Shown here piece by piece: positions 55,864-63,702 of a DNA stretch of 63,702 bases. Position 1 is the stretch's first letter. Each line of letters begins with the position of its first letter. The stretch spans positions 1-63,702 of the forward strand of contig CAUHML010000013.1 of the NCBI GenBank assembly GCA_959606905.1. Direction: 5' to 3'. The position numbers and the translations under genes are program-made. The stretch is from an uncultured Bacteroides sp. (GTDB lineage Bacteria > Bacteroidota > Bacteroidia > Bacteroidales > Bacteroidaceae). The notes beneath the pieces are model-generated. The model was not told the origin of the DNA. It did not search any database and worked only from the letters and a program-made list of their open reading frames with translations.

Positions 55864-58800
55864 TTAACCGGCAAACTCCTTAGGGAGTACACCAAATTGC
55901 TTTTGAAAACATTTAGAGAAATAGGAAGGAGAATTAAAGCCTACCATATAGCAAATTTCATTTACCCGCCCATTTCCCTCTTTCAATAACTGAGCAGCCC
56001 GTTTCAATCTTTCCAACCGTAGATATTCATTCGGACTTAAATCAAGTACACCTTTAATTTTCCTATAGAAATTAGAACGACTCATATTTAAAGAGTCTAC
56101 TATATCATCCATACTAAAATCCGGATTATGCAAATTATTCTGAATGATTTCATTCAGCTTTTTCATAAACTCCTCATCAGCTTTTGTCAAAGCCATCGTA
56201 TTAGCTGCAACAAAAGGAGATTGGGCAAAAGCTTGCCGCAACTTTTCACGACTATTGATCAGATTGGCGATGCAAGCCTGTAAATACCCAACAGAAAAAG
56301 GTTTTTCAATATATGCATCTGCCCCTAATTCCAACCCTTCTATCTTTGATTGAATATTCGTTTTAGCAGTAAGCAAAATCACCGGAATATGACTATAATC
56401 CAATTTAGACTTTATCAACTTACACAATTCAAATCCATCCATACGAGGCATAACAACATCACTTACCACTAATGAAACCTCCTGATTATCCAATACTTTC
56501 AATGCTTCCACACCATCATTGGCAGTCACAACGACATAATTACTTTCCAACTGACGAACAATGAAAGACAACATATCCGGATTATCATCCGCTACCAACA
56601 CTACCGGTTTGTCTCCCCTGCTGTCCGCTAGTTCCGTCCGCCGTTCCACCACATTCTCCTCTTCTACGGATTTATATTCCGAAGTCAGCTTTATTACACT
56701 ATCCTGTTCCACAGGAAGCGACAGACAGAACACATTTGCCTCTTCACCTTCCAACATCATCAAACTTCCCTGATGTAATTCAGCTAATGAACGTGAGAGA
56801 GCTAATCCGATTCCTGTTCCTGTGGTAACTTTACCATCTTCTTTTTCATTGAAACGGACAAAAGGTTTAAAGATTTCCTCTTTCATTTCATTCGGGATGA
56901 TAACGCCATCATTCACTGTACGAATATAAAACATCCTCTTTTCTCCTATCCCGTTCATTTCCAAAAACACATGTACATATGTTTCTGCATATTTCACAGC
57001 ATTATTCAACAAATTACTAACAATCTTAGTAAATGCTTCCTTATTGACATGTGCATAGAAGTCCTGTTCGGCTACATTCAATACAAAGTCCAGTTCTCTC
57101 TGTCTCGCCAAAGATGTAAAACGGTTATAAGTTTCTTTCAGTACCTCAGTAACATTACACTCGGCAAAGTTCAAGCGGAATCCCTGACTCTCTGTTTTAC
57201 GGAAATCCAGCAACTGGTTCGTCAAACTTAACAACCGTTCCGTATTCTGTTTCATGATATTCAAATCCTCCCGTATCTCAGGATCCACCGTCTTTTTCAG
57301 AAGAATATTCTCCAGAGGACCATTAATCAACGTCAAAGGAGTACGTATCTCATGAGCTACATTCGTAAAGAAATCTATTTTCGCATAATATATTTCACGT
57401 TCCTTCTCCTGCTCAAATTTCTCCATTTGCCGATGATGTTTTCTATTACTACGGCGTTTTAAATAAAGAATCAAATAAACGGAACATCCAATAATCAAAA
57501 GTATATAAATGCAATAAGCCCAAATTGACAGATAGAAAGGAGGTAAAATCCGGATGCTCAACGAGATTTCATTATTATTCCAAACGCCATTGTCATTTGC
57601 AGCTTTCACCCGAAATACATAATCACCATAACGCAGATTAGCATAGGTTATCAACGGACTCTCACCGATAGATAACCACTCATTATCAAACCCTTCCAAT
57701 TTATACATCAGTTTATTCATTCCGGGAGCTTGATAACCAAGAGCCGAGATGCGGAAAGAAAATGAATTCTGATCAGCCCGGAGTACTATCTTATCAGAAA
57801 AAGTGATATTCTTTTCCAAAGGCGAATTAGGTTCATCTGCATACACTTCTTTATTAAACAGCAAGAAATCTGTAATCACTACTGTGGGAAGATTCTTATT
57901 CTCCGAGAAGCTTTTAGGATTAAAAGCTATAAAACCATCAATTCCACCAAAATAAATCATTCCATTTTCATCTTCAAAACTGGACCGATAGTTAAACTGA
58001 TCACCCAACAGACCATTGGCAGTAGTGTATACTTTCATCGTTTCAGTTTTTGGCTGAAAATAGACAAGTCCATTGTTAGTTGTTAGCCACAGCTGTCCAT
58101 CTTTATCCTCTACAATCTGATAAACAACATCGCTAGGTAGTCCGTCAGTTGAGTTATAACTAGTAAACGTCTCTGACTCCGGATGAAATAAGCAAAAACC
58201 TCCTCCCTGAGTTGTTAACCAAATCCGGTGATAGGAATCTTCAAAAATACTAGAAACCTTATTATATGAAAGACTTGTGGTATCTTTTTCATCATGCACA
58301 TAGTTTTTCCATTTCCGATCGTTCACATTATAACAATAAGCACCATTAGCATAAGTTGCCAACCAGATATTACCACCGGAATCTTCCTTTATATCATATA
58401 CAAACTTCCCATTCAATTCCGGTATACGGTCAAAATCGTCCGATTGCTTATTATATTTGACCAGTCCGAACATCGTTCCTAAGTAGATGTCACCTGTGGC
58501 GGTTCTACAAATTGCAAAAATACTATTATCAATCAAAGAACGGGGAGAGCTGTTCTTCTGATATGTCTTCAAAACAGTCCCTGTACGGGTATCTATAATC
58601 TTCAATCCTTTAGAGAATGTGCCAACCCAAAGTTTATCGTCCACTAAACATAACCCATGTATATTGGTAAATCCCGCACTAGGAGCAAAAAAAGAAAATT
58701 CTTTTGTATTCAAATTAAAACGGTTCAACCCGCCATCTTCCGTACCAATCCATAACACACCATAGTTATCACGACAAAATTCACGTACCCGCTTACCATG

Positions 58801-59880
58801 CAGACTATTTTCCTCTCCTTTCGGATAATATTTCTCAAAATGGGTATACGAGCGCGGATAATAGTTTACTCCGCCAAAATACGAACCGATCCATATACCA
58901 TCTTCACGGTCTTTGCAAAAAGAATAAATTGCATTATCAGACAAAGAATAGGGATCATACTCAGAACTACGCAAGTGCGTATACTTCCCCGTACGGAGAT
59001 TATAAATATAAGCTCCGCTTTCTGTACCTATCCATAACTCATTATCCGTAGCAAAAAGTAATGTCCGACAATAGATGGATTCATTATCTTCATCTTTCAA
59101 CAACAAATCCCGTAATTTACCCGAAGTCAGATTCAATTCTTTCACTCCTCCTTTTAAAGAACCAATATATAAACAATTGTATGCTCCCGGGAGTATTTCG
59201 CTCACAACGTCATTATTATAAGTTTCCTCATTATCAATAGGTGATATATAAGGATGAAGAGTTTTCAACTCATCTTTCGAATAAAACAATCCGTCACCGT
59301 AGAAGCCAATCCAGATAGTACCACTATTATCAACCGTCAGGCATTTCACATTGGTAGAGACCAATGGATGATCGGTCAGAATATAGTTTCTCAAGGTTTG
59401 CTTTTTCAAATCATAACAAAACAAGTTTTGCGCCTCTGCAGCTATCCATACCCTTCCCTGACTGTCTCCTGAAATCATAGCAACGGCTCGTTCCACCCTT
59501 GTGTTTTTGTCACTCTGTTCTACAAAATGACGAAAAGTATCTTTCTCCGGATAATAGATATAGACTCCCACATCAGTCCCTACCCAGATATTACCTTCGA
59601 TATCTTCATAAAGAGAAGTCACAAAATTATTGCCCAGACTTCTCGGATTGTTTCTATCGTACTTAAAATGCCGGAAAGATACCCCATCATATCGATCTAA
59701 TCCATCTTTCGTACCAAACCACATAAAACCTTTCGAGTCCTGCAAGATAGCACTGACTGTGTTTTGTGACAACCCATTCTGGCTACTAAGATTCTTAAAA
59801 TAATAATGTTCATTAACCGTTTGTGCACGGCTAAGAATTCCAATTATTAAAGAAATAAACGTTATTATAATTTTTTTCAT
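55864..59880 (-). CDS. hybrid two-component system regulator (HTCS)
   Basis: 1338 aa, all signalling parts in one chain. Signal peptide (IIITFISLIIGILSRAQ); ~14 Reg_prop propeller blades (~30-690, repeated DSKGFMWFGTKDGLDRYDG-like units); Y_Y_Y domain (~695-775); one membrane helix ~783-807 (YLSIWAYCIYILLIIGCSVYLILYL). The histidine kinase has His843 (VAHEIRTPLTL), an N box (NLLNNAVKYAE) and GTGIGLALSRSL. The receiver has Asp1141 (VVSDVVMPRMDG), and an AraC-type DNA-binding domain closes the chain (MSRSNFYRKIKGVLDLSPNEYLRLERLKRAAQLL, GFNSPSYFSKCFQKQFG). All catalytic residues are intact. It should sense a PUL oligosaccharide in the periplasm and activate the adjacent operons. Confidence 0.97.
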   Translation of the reverse strand: MKKIIITFISLIIGILSRAQTVNEHYYFKNLSSQNGLSQNTVSAILQDSKGFMWFGTKDGLDRYDGVSFRHFKYDRNNPRSLGNNFVTSLYEDIEGNIWVGTDVGVYIYYPEKDTFRHFVEQSDKNTRVERAVAMISGDSQGRVWIAAEAQNLFCYDLKKQTLRNYILTDHPLVSTNVKCLTVDNSGTIWIGFYGDGLFYSKDELKTLHPYISPIDNEETYNNDVVSEILPGAYNCLYIGSLKGGVKELNLTSGKLRDLLLKDEDNESIYCRTLLFATDNELWIGTESGAYIYNLRTGKYTHLRSSEYDPYSLSDNAIYSFCKDREDGIWIGSYFGGVNYYPRSYTHFEKYYPKGEENSLHGKRVREFCRDNYGVLWIGTEDGGLNRFNLNTKEFSFFAPSAGFTNIHGLCLVDDKLWVGTFSKGLKIIDTRTGTVLKTYQKNSSPRSLIDNSIFAICRTATGDIYLGTMFGLVKYNKQSDDFDRIPELNGKFVYDIKEDSGGNIWLATYANGAYCYNVNDRKWKNYVHDEKDTTSLSYNKVSSIFEDSYHRIWLTTQGGGFCLFHPESETFTSYNSTDGLPSDVVYQIVEDKDGQLWLTTNNGLVYFQPKTETMKVYTTANGLLGDQFNYRSSFEDENGMIYFGGIDGFIAFNPKSFSENKNLPTVVITDFLLFNKEVYADEPNSPLEKNITFSDKIVLRADQNSFSFRISALGYQAPGMNKLMYKLEGFDNEWLSIGESPLITYANLRYGDYVFRVKAANDNGVWNNNEISLSIRILPPFYLSIWAYCIYILLIIGCSVYLILYLKRRSNRKHHRQMEKFEQEKEREIYYAKIDFFTNVAHEIRTPLTLINGPLENILLKKTVDPEIREDLNIMKQNTERLLSLTNQLLDFRKTESQGFRLNFAECNVTEVLKETYNRFTSLARQRELDFVLNVAEQDFYAHVNKEAFTKIVSNLLNNAVKYAETYVHVFLEMNGIGEKRMFYIRTVNDGVIIPNEMKEEIFKPFVRFNEKEDGKVTTGTGIGLALSRSLAELHQGSLMMLEGEEANVFCLSLPVEQDSVIKLTSEYKSVEEENVVERRTELADSRGDKPVVLVADDNPDMLSFIVRQLESNYVVVTANDGVEALKVLDNQEVSLVVSDVVMPRMDGFELCKLIKSKLDYSHIPVILLTAKTNIQSKIEGLELGADAYIEKPFSVGYLQACIANLINSREKLRQAFAQSPFVAANTMALTKADEEFMKKLNEIIQNNLHNPDFSMDDIVDSLNMSRSNFYRKIKGVLDLSPNEYLRLERLKRAAQLLKEGNGRVNEICYMVGFNSPSYFSKCFQKQFGVLPKEFAG

Positions 59881-59916
59881 ATATTCGGTTTATAACACTT
59901 CTTTTATTCAACTTAC

Positions 59917-59984
59917 CAAATGTAGGTGAAATAACAATCGAAAAATAGAAGATACGTCCCAATGAATGAAAAAATAGTCTTATT
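59917..59984 (-). promoter_or_regulatory. HTCS-type operator and promoter of the HTCS gene itself
   Basis: Minus strand: a degenerate copy of the operator (59956-59984; boxes ATAAGAC, TTTTCAT, TTGGGAC in the same phase), 31 bp, then TACATTTG (59917-59924), a full TAnnTTTG. Spacing is identical to the two PUL operons. The operator overlaps the last codons of the upstream acyl-CoA synthetase gene. ATG at 59880. Confidence 0.6.
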
Positions 59985-62040
59985 TCTCTATTTTAATACG
60001 TGCATCTACGGCCACAACAGCCTTTTCCGTTGCGAGAAGCGGATTGATATCCATTTCTTTGATTTCCGTTGCAAACCGGAGCAAGGTAGACAAACGGACA
60101 ATAATTTCAGCAAATTTATCCTCGTTTACTCCCTTCTGGCCTCGCGTTCCCTGGATGATTTTATAGGCGCGCAATGAGTGAATCATCGAATAAGCCTCCT
60201 CATAAGAAAGCGGAGCCAAACCGGAAGATACATCTTTGAGCACTTCCACAAAAATACCCCCTAAACCGCAAAGCACTACATGGCCGAACTTCTCCTCATA
60301 TTTCGCACCAATGAACAGTTCTGTCCCTTTCAGCATAGGCTGCACCATTATCGACCTGGCATCAGGGATCTGCATCATCCGGTCAAATTCCAGCGCCAAG
60401 TGTTGCTCGCTTTTAATATTCAGCACCACTCCGCCGACATCCGATTTATGCACCGGACCGACAACCTTAGCCACTACGGGGAATCCACATCGGCGGGCGA
60501 AGGCTACGATCTCTTCCTTATTATCCGAAACAAATTCGTCTACCAACGGGATACCTGCCGCATGGAGCAATGCCTGTACATAATGAGGCTCGATATATCC
60601 GTCTTCCGGAATCGAATCAATAATACGACGAATCCTCGGGACATCCACTCCAAACAATTCTATTTCAGGAACAGCCGGTTTAGGAGCATTAACGATACGC
60701 GAAAGGGCCGTCCCGAGTGTCACTTCATCGGCAAAGTTCACGTGCCCTTTAGCAAGAAACGCTGCAACTTCAGCTCCGGCAGTATTGATAGAAGGAAGAA
60801 TCGGGAAAATCGGTTTCTTGCAAGTTTGCATCTTCTCGTGAAGCACATCATACATTTCAAACATAGTAACCAATCCCGGAGTTCCGAAGATAGCCATCAT
60901 GGCATCTATGTTTTCAAGCTTTTCTTCACAGTAATCAATGCAGAGACGCAAATGCTCCGGTGTCCCGGTAGCCAGAATATCTATCGGATTTCCAACGGCA
61001 GCACCGGGAAAAAGTTGAGTTTTCAGTTCTTCCGCCAATTCGCCTTCGAGCTTCGGTACGTTCAAACCGCCTTTACTCAACGCATCTGTCAACATTACCC
61101 CCGGTCCTCCGGCATGAGTGATAATGGCAAAATTCTTTCCTTTCAATTCGGGTAAAGTAAATACACAACCTACGGTCGTCAGTTCCTCGCGAGAGAAACA
61201 ACGCACAATTCCTGCTTTACGGAACAACGCCTCTACCGCTGAGTCGGAACTTGCAATCGCTCCCGTATGAGAAGACGCCGCACGGCTTCCGCTCTCCGAA
61301 CTTCCGGCCTTGATAGCAGCAATCTTACATCCTTTTCTTATCAAAGAGGAAGCATGAAACAATAATCTGTCCGGGTTCTGAATACTTTCAATATAAAGCA
61401 ATTTCAGATGTGAATCTTTCTCGGGATCAAAGTTCTCGTCCATAAATTGCAAGACATCTTCTACACCGATCTGTTTGGCATTACCTACCGACCAGACAGA
61501 ATTAAATTGCAATCCTTTCGTCACCGCACTTTCCAGAATAAACACCGCTGTTGCACCGGAACTGGAGATTAGATCAACTCCTTTCAGGTTCAGGTTAGGG
61601 ATAGGTTGGCTGAACACGCTATGATGCCAGGTATTCATCAAACCGATACAATTAGGTCCAATCAGCGAAGCGCCGTATTTATTCACAGTTTCCAGGATAC
61701 GTTCTTCCAATAGCGCCCCTTCATGCGTTTCTTCTCCAAATCCGGCAGAGAGTATGACAAACGCCCGAGTTTGTTTTGTACTAGCCAATGTTTCCACAAT
61801 ATCGGGACACAGTCCGGCAGGCACAGCCAATACTGCCAAATCCGTATCAGGAAGATCTTTCACATCTGCAAAGGCGGGAACTCCTTGTACTTCCTTCTCC
61901 TTCGGGTTTACCGCCCGAAGTTCTCCCTGATAACCTCCGTTTATCAAGTTCTTTAATATTGCGCCACCCGGCTTATGTACATTATTCGAAGCCCCTACTA
62001 CAACAATACTTTCAGGGCGAAGCAACTGGGTTGTTATCAT
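59980..62040 (-). CDS. ADP-forming acetyl/acyl-CoA synthetase, fused subunits
   Basis: 686 aa. CoA-binding Rossmann domain (~1-130, SIVVVGASNNVHKPGGAILKNLINGGY); succinyl-CoA-ligase-like domains with GPNCIGLMN, SSSGATAVFILESA and the phosphorylatable His region SSHTGAIASSD; an ATP-grasp beta part from ~470 (GFPVVAKVVGPVHKSDVGGVVLNI, GTELFIGAKYEEKFGHVVLCGLGGIFVEVL, EMDINPLLA). It makes ATP from acyl-CoA plus ADP and phosphate, releasing the acid. That is chemically the step after a 2-oxoacid:ferredoxin oxidoreductase such as KorAB, though these genes are 57 kb apart. Unrelated to the adjacent PUL. Confidence 0.93.
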   Translation of the reverse strand: MITTQLLRPESIVVVGASNNVHKPGGAILKNLINGGYQGELRAVNPKEKEVQGVPAFADVKDLPDTDLAVLAVPAGLCPDIVETLASTKQTRAFVILSAGFGEETHEGALLEERILETVNKYGASLIGPNCIGLMNTWHHSVFSQPIPNLNLKGVDLISSSGATAVFILESAVTKGLQFNSVWSVGNAKQIGVEDVLQFMDENFDPEKDSHLKLLYIESIQNPDRLLFHASSLIRKGCKIAAIKAGSSESGSRAASSHTGAIASSDSAVEALFRKAGIVRCFSREELTTVGCVFTLPELKGKNFAIITHAGGPGVMLTDALSKGGLNVPKLEGELAEELKTQLFPGAAVGNPIDILATGTPEHLRLCIDYCEEKLENIDAMMAIFGTPGLVTMFEMYDVLHEKMQTCKKPIFPILPSINTAGAEVAAFLAKGHVNFADEVTLGTALSRIVNAPKPAVPEIELFGVDVPRIRRIIDSIPEDGYIEPHYVQALLHAAGIPLVDEFVSDNKEEIVAFARRCGFPVVAKVVGPVHKSDVGGVVLNIKSEQHLALEFDRMMQIPDARSIMVQPMLKGTELFIGAKYEEKFGHVVLCGLGGIFVEVLKDVSSGLAPLSYEEAYSMIHSLRAYKIIQGTRGQKGVNEDKFAEIIVRLSTLLRFATEIKEMDINPLLATEKAVVAVDARIKIEK

Positions 62041-62071
62041 ATCATACGCTGGTTTTCATTTAACTTAGGTA

Positions 62072-62103
62072 CAAATATATTCTTTCTTATGAGAAAAAAG
62101 AAA
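62072..62103 (-). promoter_or_regulatory. promoter of the acyl-CoA synthetase gene
   Basis: TATATTTG (62072-62079) fits the -7 consensus; 20 bp upstream is TTTC (62100-62103), one base off TTTG. The ATG is at 62040. Confidence 0.55.
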
Positions 62104-62229
62104 GAAAAAGGGGAGAATTGCATATAGAAATAGGCTATCGAGAAGAAAAAAAATAAAATATCAGTTAGATTATACTAGCTTTTTGAAATATAAAAGGGCA
62201 TCTTACTATTTGTACTAACCCGCCCTTCT

Positions 62230-62337
62230 CTAGAGATTTACACAGTAATTGTTAGGATTTAACGAATGATATCTCTCAGACTCCGGATCTACTACATACC
62301 AACATCCAATAGCTGCATCATACAAAATAATCTTGCT
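62230..62337 (-). pseudogene. remnant of an Rhs core C-terminus
   Basis: A 35-codon minus-strand frame between stops at 62338 and 62230 reads ILYDAAIGCWYVVDPESERYH, then SLNPNNYCVNL. This is the end of the Rhs core (usual form: YDAAIGRWxxVDPLAEKYxSLSPYxYxxNNP). It has no start codon and ends just where the core should go on. It is evidence of a decayed second Rhs gene or a displaced Rhs tip downstream of the living one. Confidence 0.75.
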
Positions 62338-62382
62338 CTAATATGCTGATTTAGTTTAGACAACTTATATATCAGAGCAAGA
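62331..62382 (-). terminator. candidate terminator of the rhs/immunity operon
   Basis: 9-bp inverted repeat TCTTGCTCT (62331-62339) / AGAGCAAGA (62374-62382), followed by T-rich sequence on both strands. It lies 45 bases after the 62427 stop codon and overlaps the Rhs remnant. The loop is long (34 nt), so strength is uncertain. Confidence 0.45.
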
Positions 62383-62426
62383 CTGTTTTATTAACTTTAT
62401 ATTACGATAAGACAGATAACATAAAA

Positions 62427-62792
62427 TTATAATGGTATTTGTTTATAAAATTTCGAAACTAATAATATGTCATTAGTTGCAAAATCAAAATCAATCCAAA
62501 TAGTTTTCTGAAAAAAATAAAAGAATCTATGCTGCACTTGGATATTATTACATTTCGCAGAAACCTTGTAAAAGCCGACCCTCATTTTCTTCTTTTCCAA
62601 CAGCATTGGGATCTCATAAGCTTTTAAAAAGCCATTATATAATACCTTATCATCCACCGAAATAGTAACATTAATTTCTTTGCTATTTTCATAAGAGTTA
62701 CCTACAAATATTAACGCAGTTCTGGATGTAACACACACACAACACACACATAATATTATTCCTATCGTTATTATTATTTTTTTTCCTTTCAT
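62427..62792 (-). CDS. small membrane-anchored protein, candidate immunity protein of the Rhs toxin
   Basis: 121 aa, not recognised by family. The N-terminus (IIITIGIILCVCCVCVTS) is a signal or membrane anchor with several cysteines; one may be lipidated. The remaining ~95 residues look like a single beta-rich domain (EINVTISVDDKVLYNGFLKAYEIPMLL, RVGFYKVSAKCNNIQVQHRFFYFF, WIDFDFATNDILLVSKFY). Its ATG lies 13 bases after the restored stop of the rhs frame. This position, and its size, are those of an immunity gene in polymorphic toxin loci. An inhibitor of the metalloprotease tip is the natural guess; no direct evidence. Confidence 0.65.
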   Translation of the reverse strand: MKGKKIIITIGIILCVCCVCVTSRTALIFVGNSYENSKEINVTISVDDKVLYNGFLKAYEIPMLLEKKKMRVGFYKVSAKCNNIQVQHRFFYFFQKTIWIDFDFATNDILLVSKFYKQIPL

Positions 62793-62805
62793 AATTTCAT
62801 CTATA

Positions 62806-63702
62806 TTATCGCCATTTAAGACCTAAATTATATATATCGACAACAAGATTATTATTTAGATTATTTTGTTGCTGCAACATGATAACTCTTTGGTTGCTAT
62901 TGCTGTTGTGAACAACTCCTCCCTGCTTCATTATATTAAATGGATTCTGCGAATGTGATAATCCCAATTGCATGCCCAAACTCATGAGTAGCTGTAAAAG
63001 TTTTATTATAAGACAAATTATTCGACAACCAATTATTATTAGCAAAATCGCTTGAAGCCAAAGTCATAACCTTTCCACCTAACATACTTGTTGCTCCACG
63101 CGCTCCTTTACTATCGCTATCTGCTAATACAAATAAATGATCAGAGTTTTCGACATCTTTCATAGAAGTTGCAACTTTAAGATCCATATCAACCTTTAAA
63201 TTGTAAGTCTTATTATCGCTCCATTCAAATTTTCCTTCATAGGTACTTTTTATATCAGAAACTATATCTTTGGCAGCTCTAGCCATATTTATATTATCAC
63301 TTGAATTATTAAATATCTTTGCAGTTACATACATAGTGACAATATCACCATTCCGAGTATACCAAATACTATCTCCATTCACATCAATATTATTCACCGG
63401 ATTATTTGCGCCATATTGATAAGGTGATAAAGAAACATACTTCTCTGAAAATCTATCAGTTTTCATAAATCTCCCTAATGCAGCATCATACATCCTCGCT
63501 CCATAATCATACCAGTCCAACCCACCTTTACGATCCAGCTCCTTGCCATTATACTTATAAGGCTGGACGTTCTGCCGGGAACTTGTTGACATCAATCCGC
63601 CGAAAGCATAATAATCGTTCACTTCCTCAACCGTTCCCTCCTCAGCAACAACCACACGATTATTACCCTGATGATCTTTCAAATAATAATGATACTGACC
63701 GT
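62806..63702 (-). pseudogene. Rhs-family protein C-terminus with metzincin-like toxin domain, frameshifted (5' part outside window)
   Basis: Open from the window edge. Rhs core: YYAFGGLMSTSSRQNVQPYKYNGKELD, GLDWYDYGARMYDAALGRF, YQYGANNPVNNIDVNGD, the last being the usual core/tip junction. The tip (~140 aa) ends at HEFGHAIG and then runs out of frame to a stop at 62936. One base further the other frame continues LSHSQNPFNIMKQGG and ends at 62806. Together these give HEFGHAIGLSH and a NIM Met-turn, the complete metzincin zinc site. The three His codons are at 62984, 62972 and (other frame) 62953. The extra base lies in the CCC at 62963-62965 or beside it. As sequenced the toxin would lack its third zinc ligand. 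Confidence 0.85.

Noticed and set aside
62806..63045. A separate 79-aa minus-strand gene overlapping the rhs end
   Set aside because: Its latter part (LSHSQNPFNIM) completes the zinc motif of the rhs frame, so it is the shifted continuation of that gene; its first ~25 residues are an out-of-frame shadow.

Overview
The window reads as a chromosome segment from a human-gut Bacteroides. Evidence: SusC/SusD pairs, a hybrid two-component system, ECF sigma/FecR regulation, anaerobic 2-oxoacid:ferredoxin oxidoreductase, Bacteroidales-type promoters (TTTG, about 20 bp, TAnnTTTG) and lipoprotein-rich gene content. I recognise the families by eye; no database search was possible, so the species is not fixed.

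Layout. (1) 1-2567: the 3' part of korA and complete korB, closed by a strong terminator. (2) 2754-12572, minus strand: a small polysaccharide utilisation locus (PUL) run by an ECF sigma factor and FecR anti-sigma, with an STN-bearing SusC, a SusD and one secreted enzyme of no family I can name. (3) 12708-25752: housekeeping core. A five-gene minus operon (aroQ-pyk-O-methyltransferase-rbfA-lolC/E) diverges from xerD, followed by a TPR/OmpA-like lipoprotein, a TPR regulator, a beta-propeller protein, a thioredoxin-fold lipoprotein without its CXXC, and comM. (4) 25753-26402: convergent intergenic region with a 22-bp-phased repeat, a terminator and a REP-like element. (5) 26403-59880, minus strand: a large HTCS-regulated PUL in two operons. 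Operon 1 (48095 to 26403) encodes GH2, GH105, SusC, SusD, DUF2264, metallophosphoesterase, sulfatase, GH88, a GH43-GH106-LamG fusion, a GH127-type enzyme and an unassigned 679-aa protein. Operon 2 (55435 to 48376) encodes a second SusC/SusD pair and two surface lipoproteins, ending at a strong terminator. (6) 59980-62040: ADP-forming acyl-CoA synthetase. (7) 62230-63702: the C-terminal end of an Rhs-family protein with a frameshifted metzincin domain, a candidate immunity protein and the remnant of another Rhs core.

How it works together. The large PUL looks built for a decorated, uronic-acid and rhamnose-containing glycan (pectic, arabinogalactan or ulvan-like): unsaturated-uronyl hydrolases (GH88, GH105), alpha-L-rhamnosidase (GH106), furanosidase-type folds (GH43, GH127), a beta-glycosidase (GH2), a sulfatase and a phosphoesterase. 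No polysaccharide lyase is visible, so unsaturated oligosaccharides must come from elsewhere or from one of the unassigned proteins.

The strongest new observation is regulatory. The two operon promoters and the HTCS gene's own promoter share one architecture: a 29-bp operator made of three TTGNGAY-type boxes at 10-11 bp intervals, then exactly 31 bp, then a TAnnTTTG -7 element. The operon copies are near-identical; the HTCS copy is degenerate but keeps the spacing exactly. This suggests one HTCS controls both operons and itself. A second notable point is the Rhs toxin: its metal-binding motif HExxHxxGxxH is complete only if one extra base at about 62962-62965 is removed.
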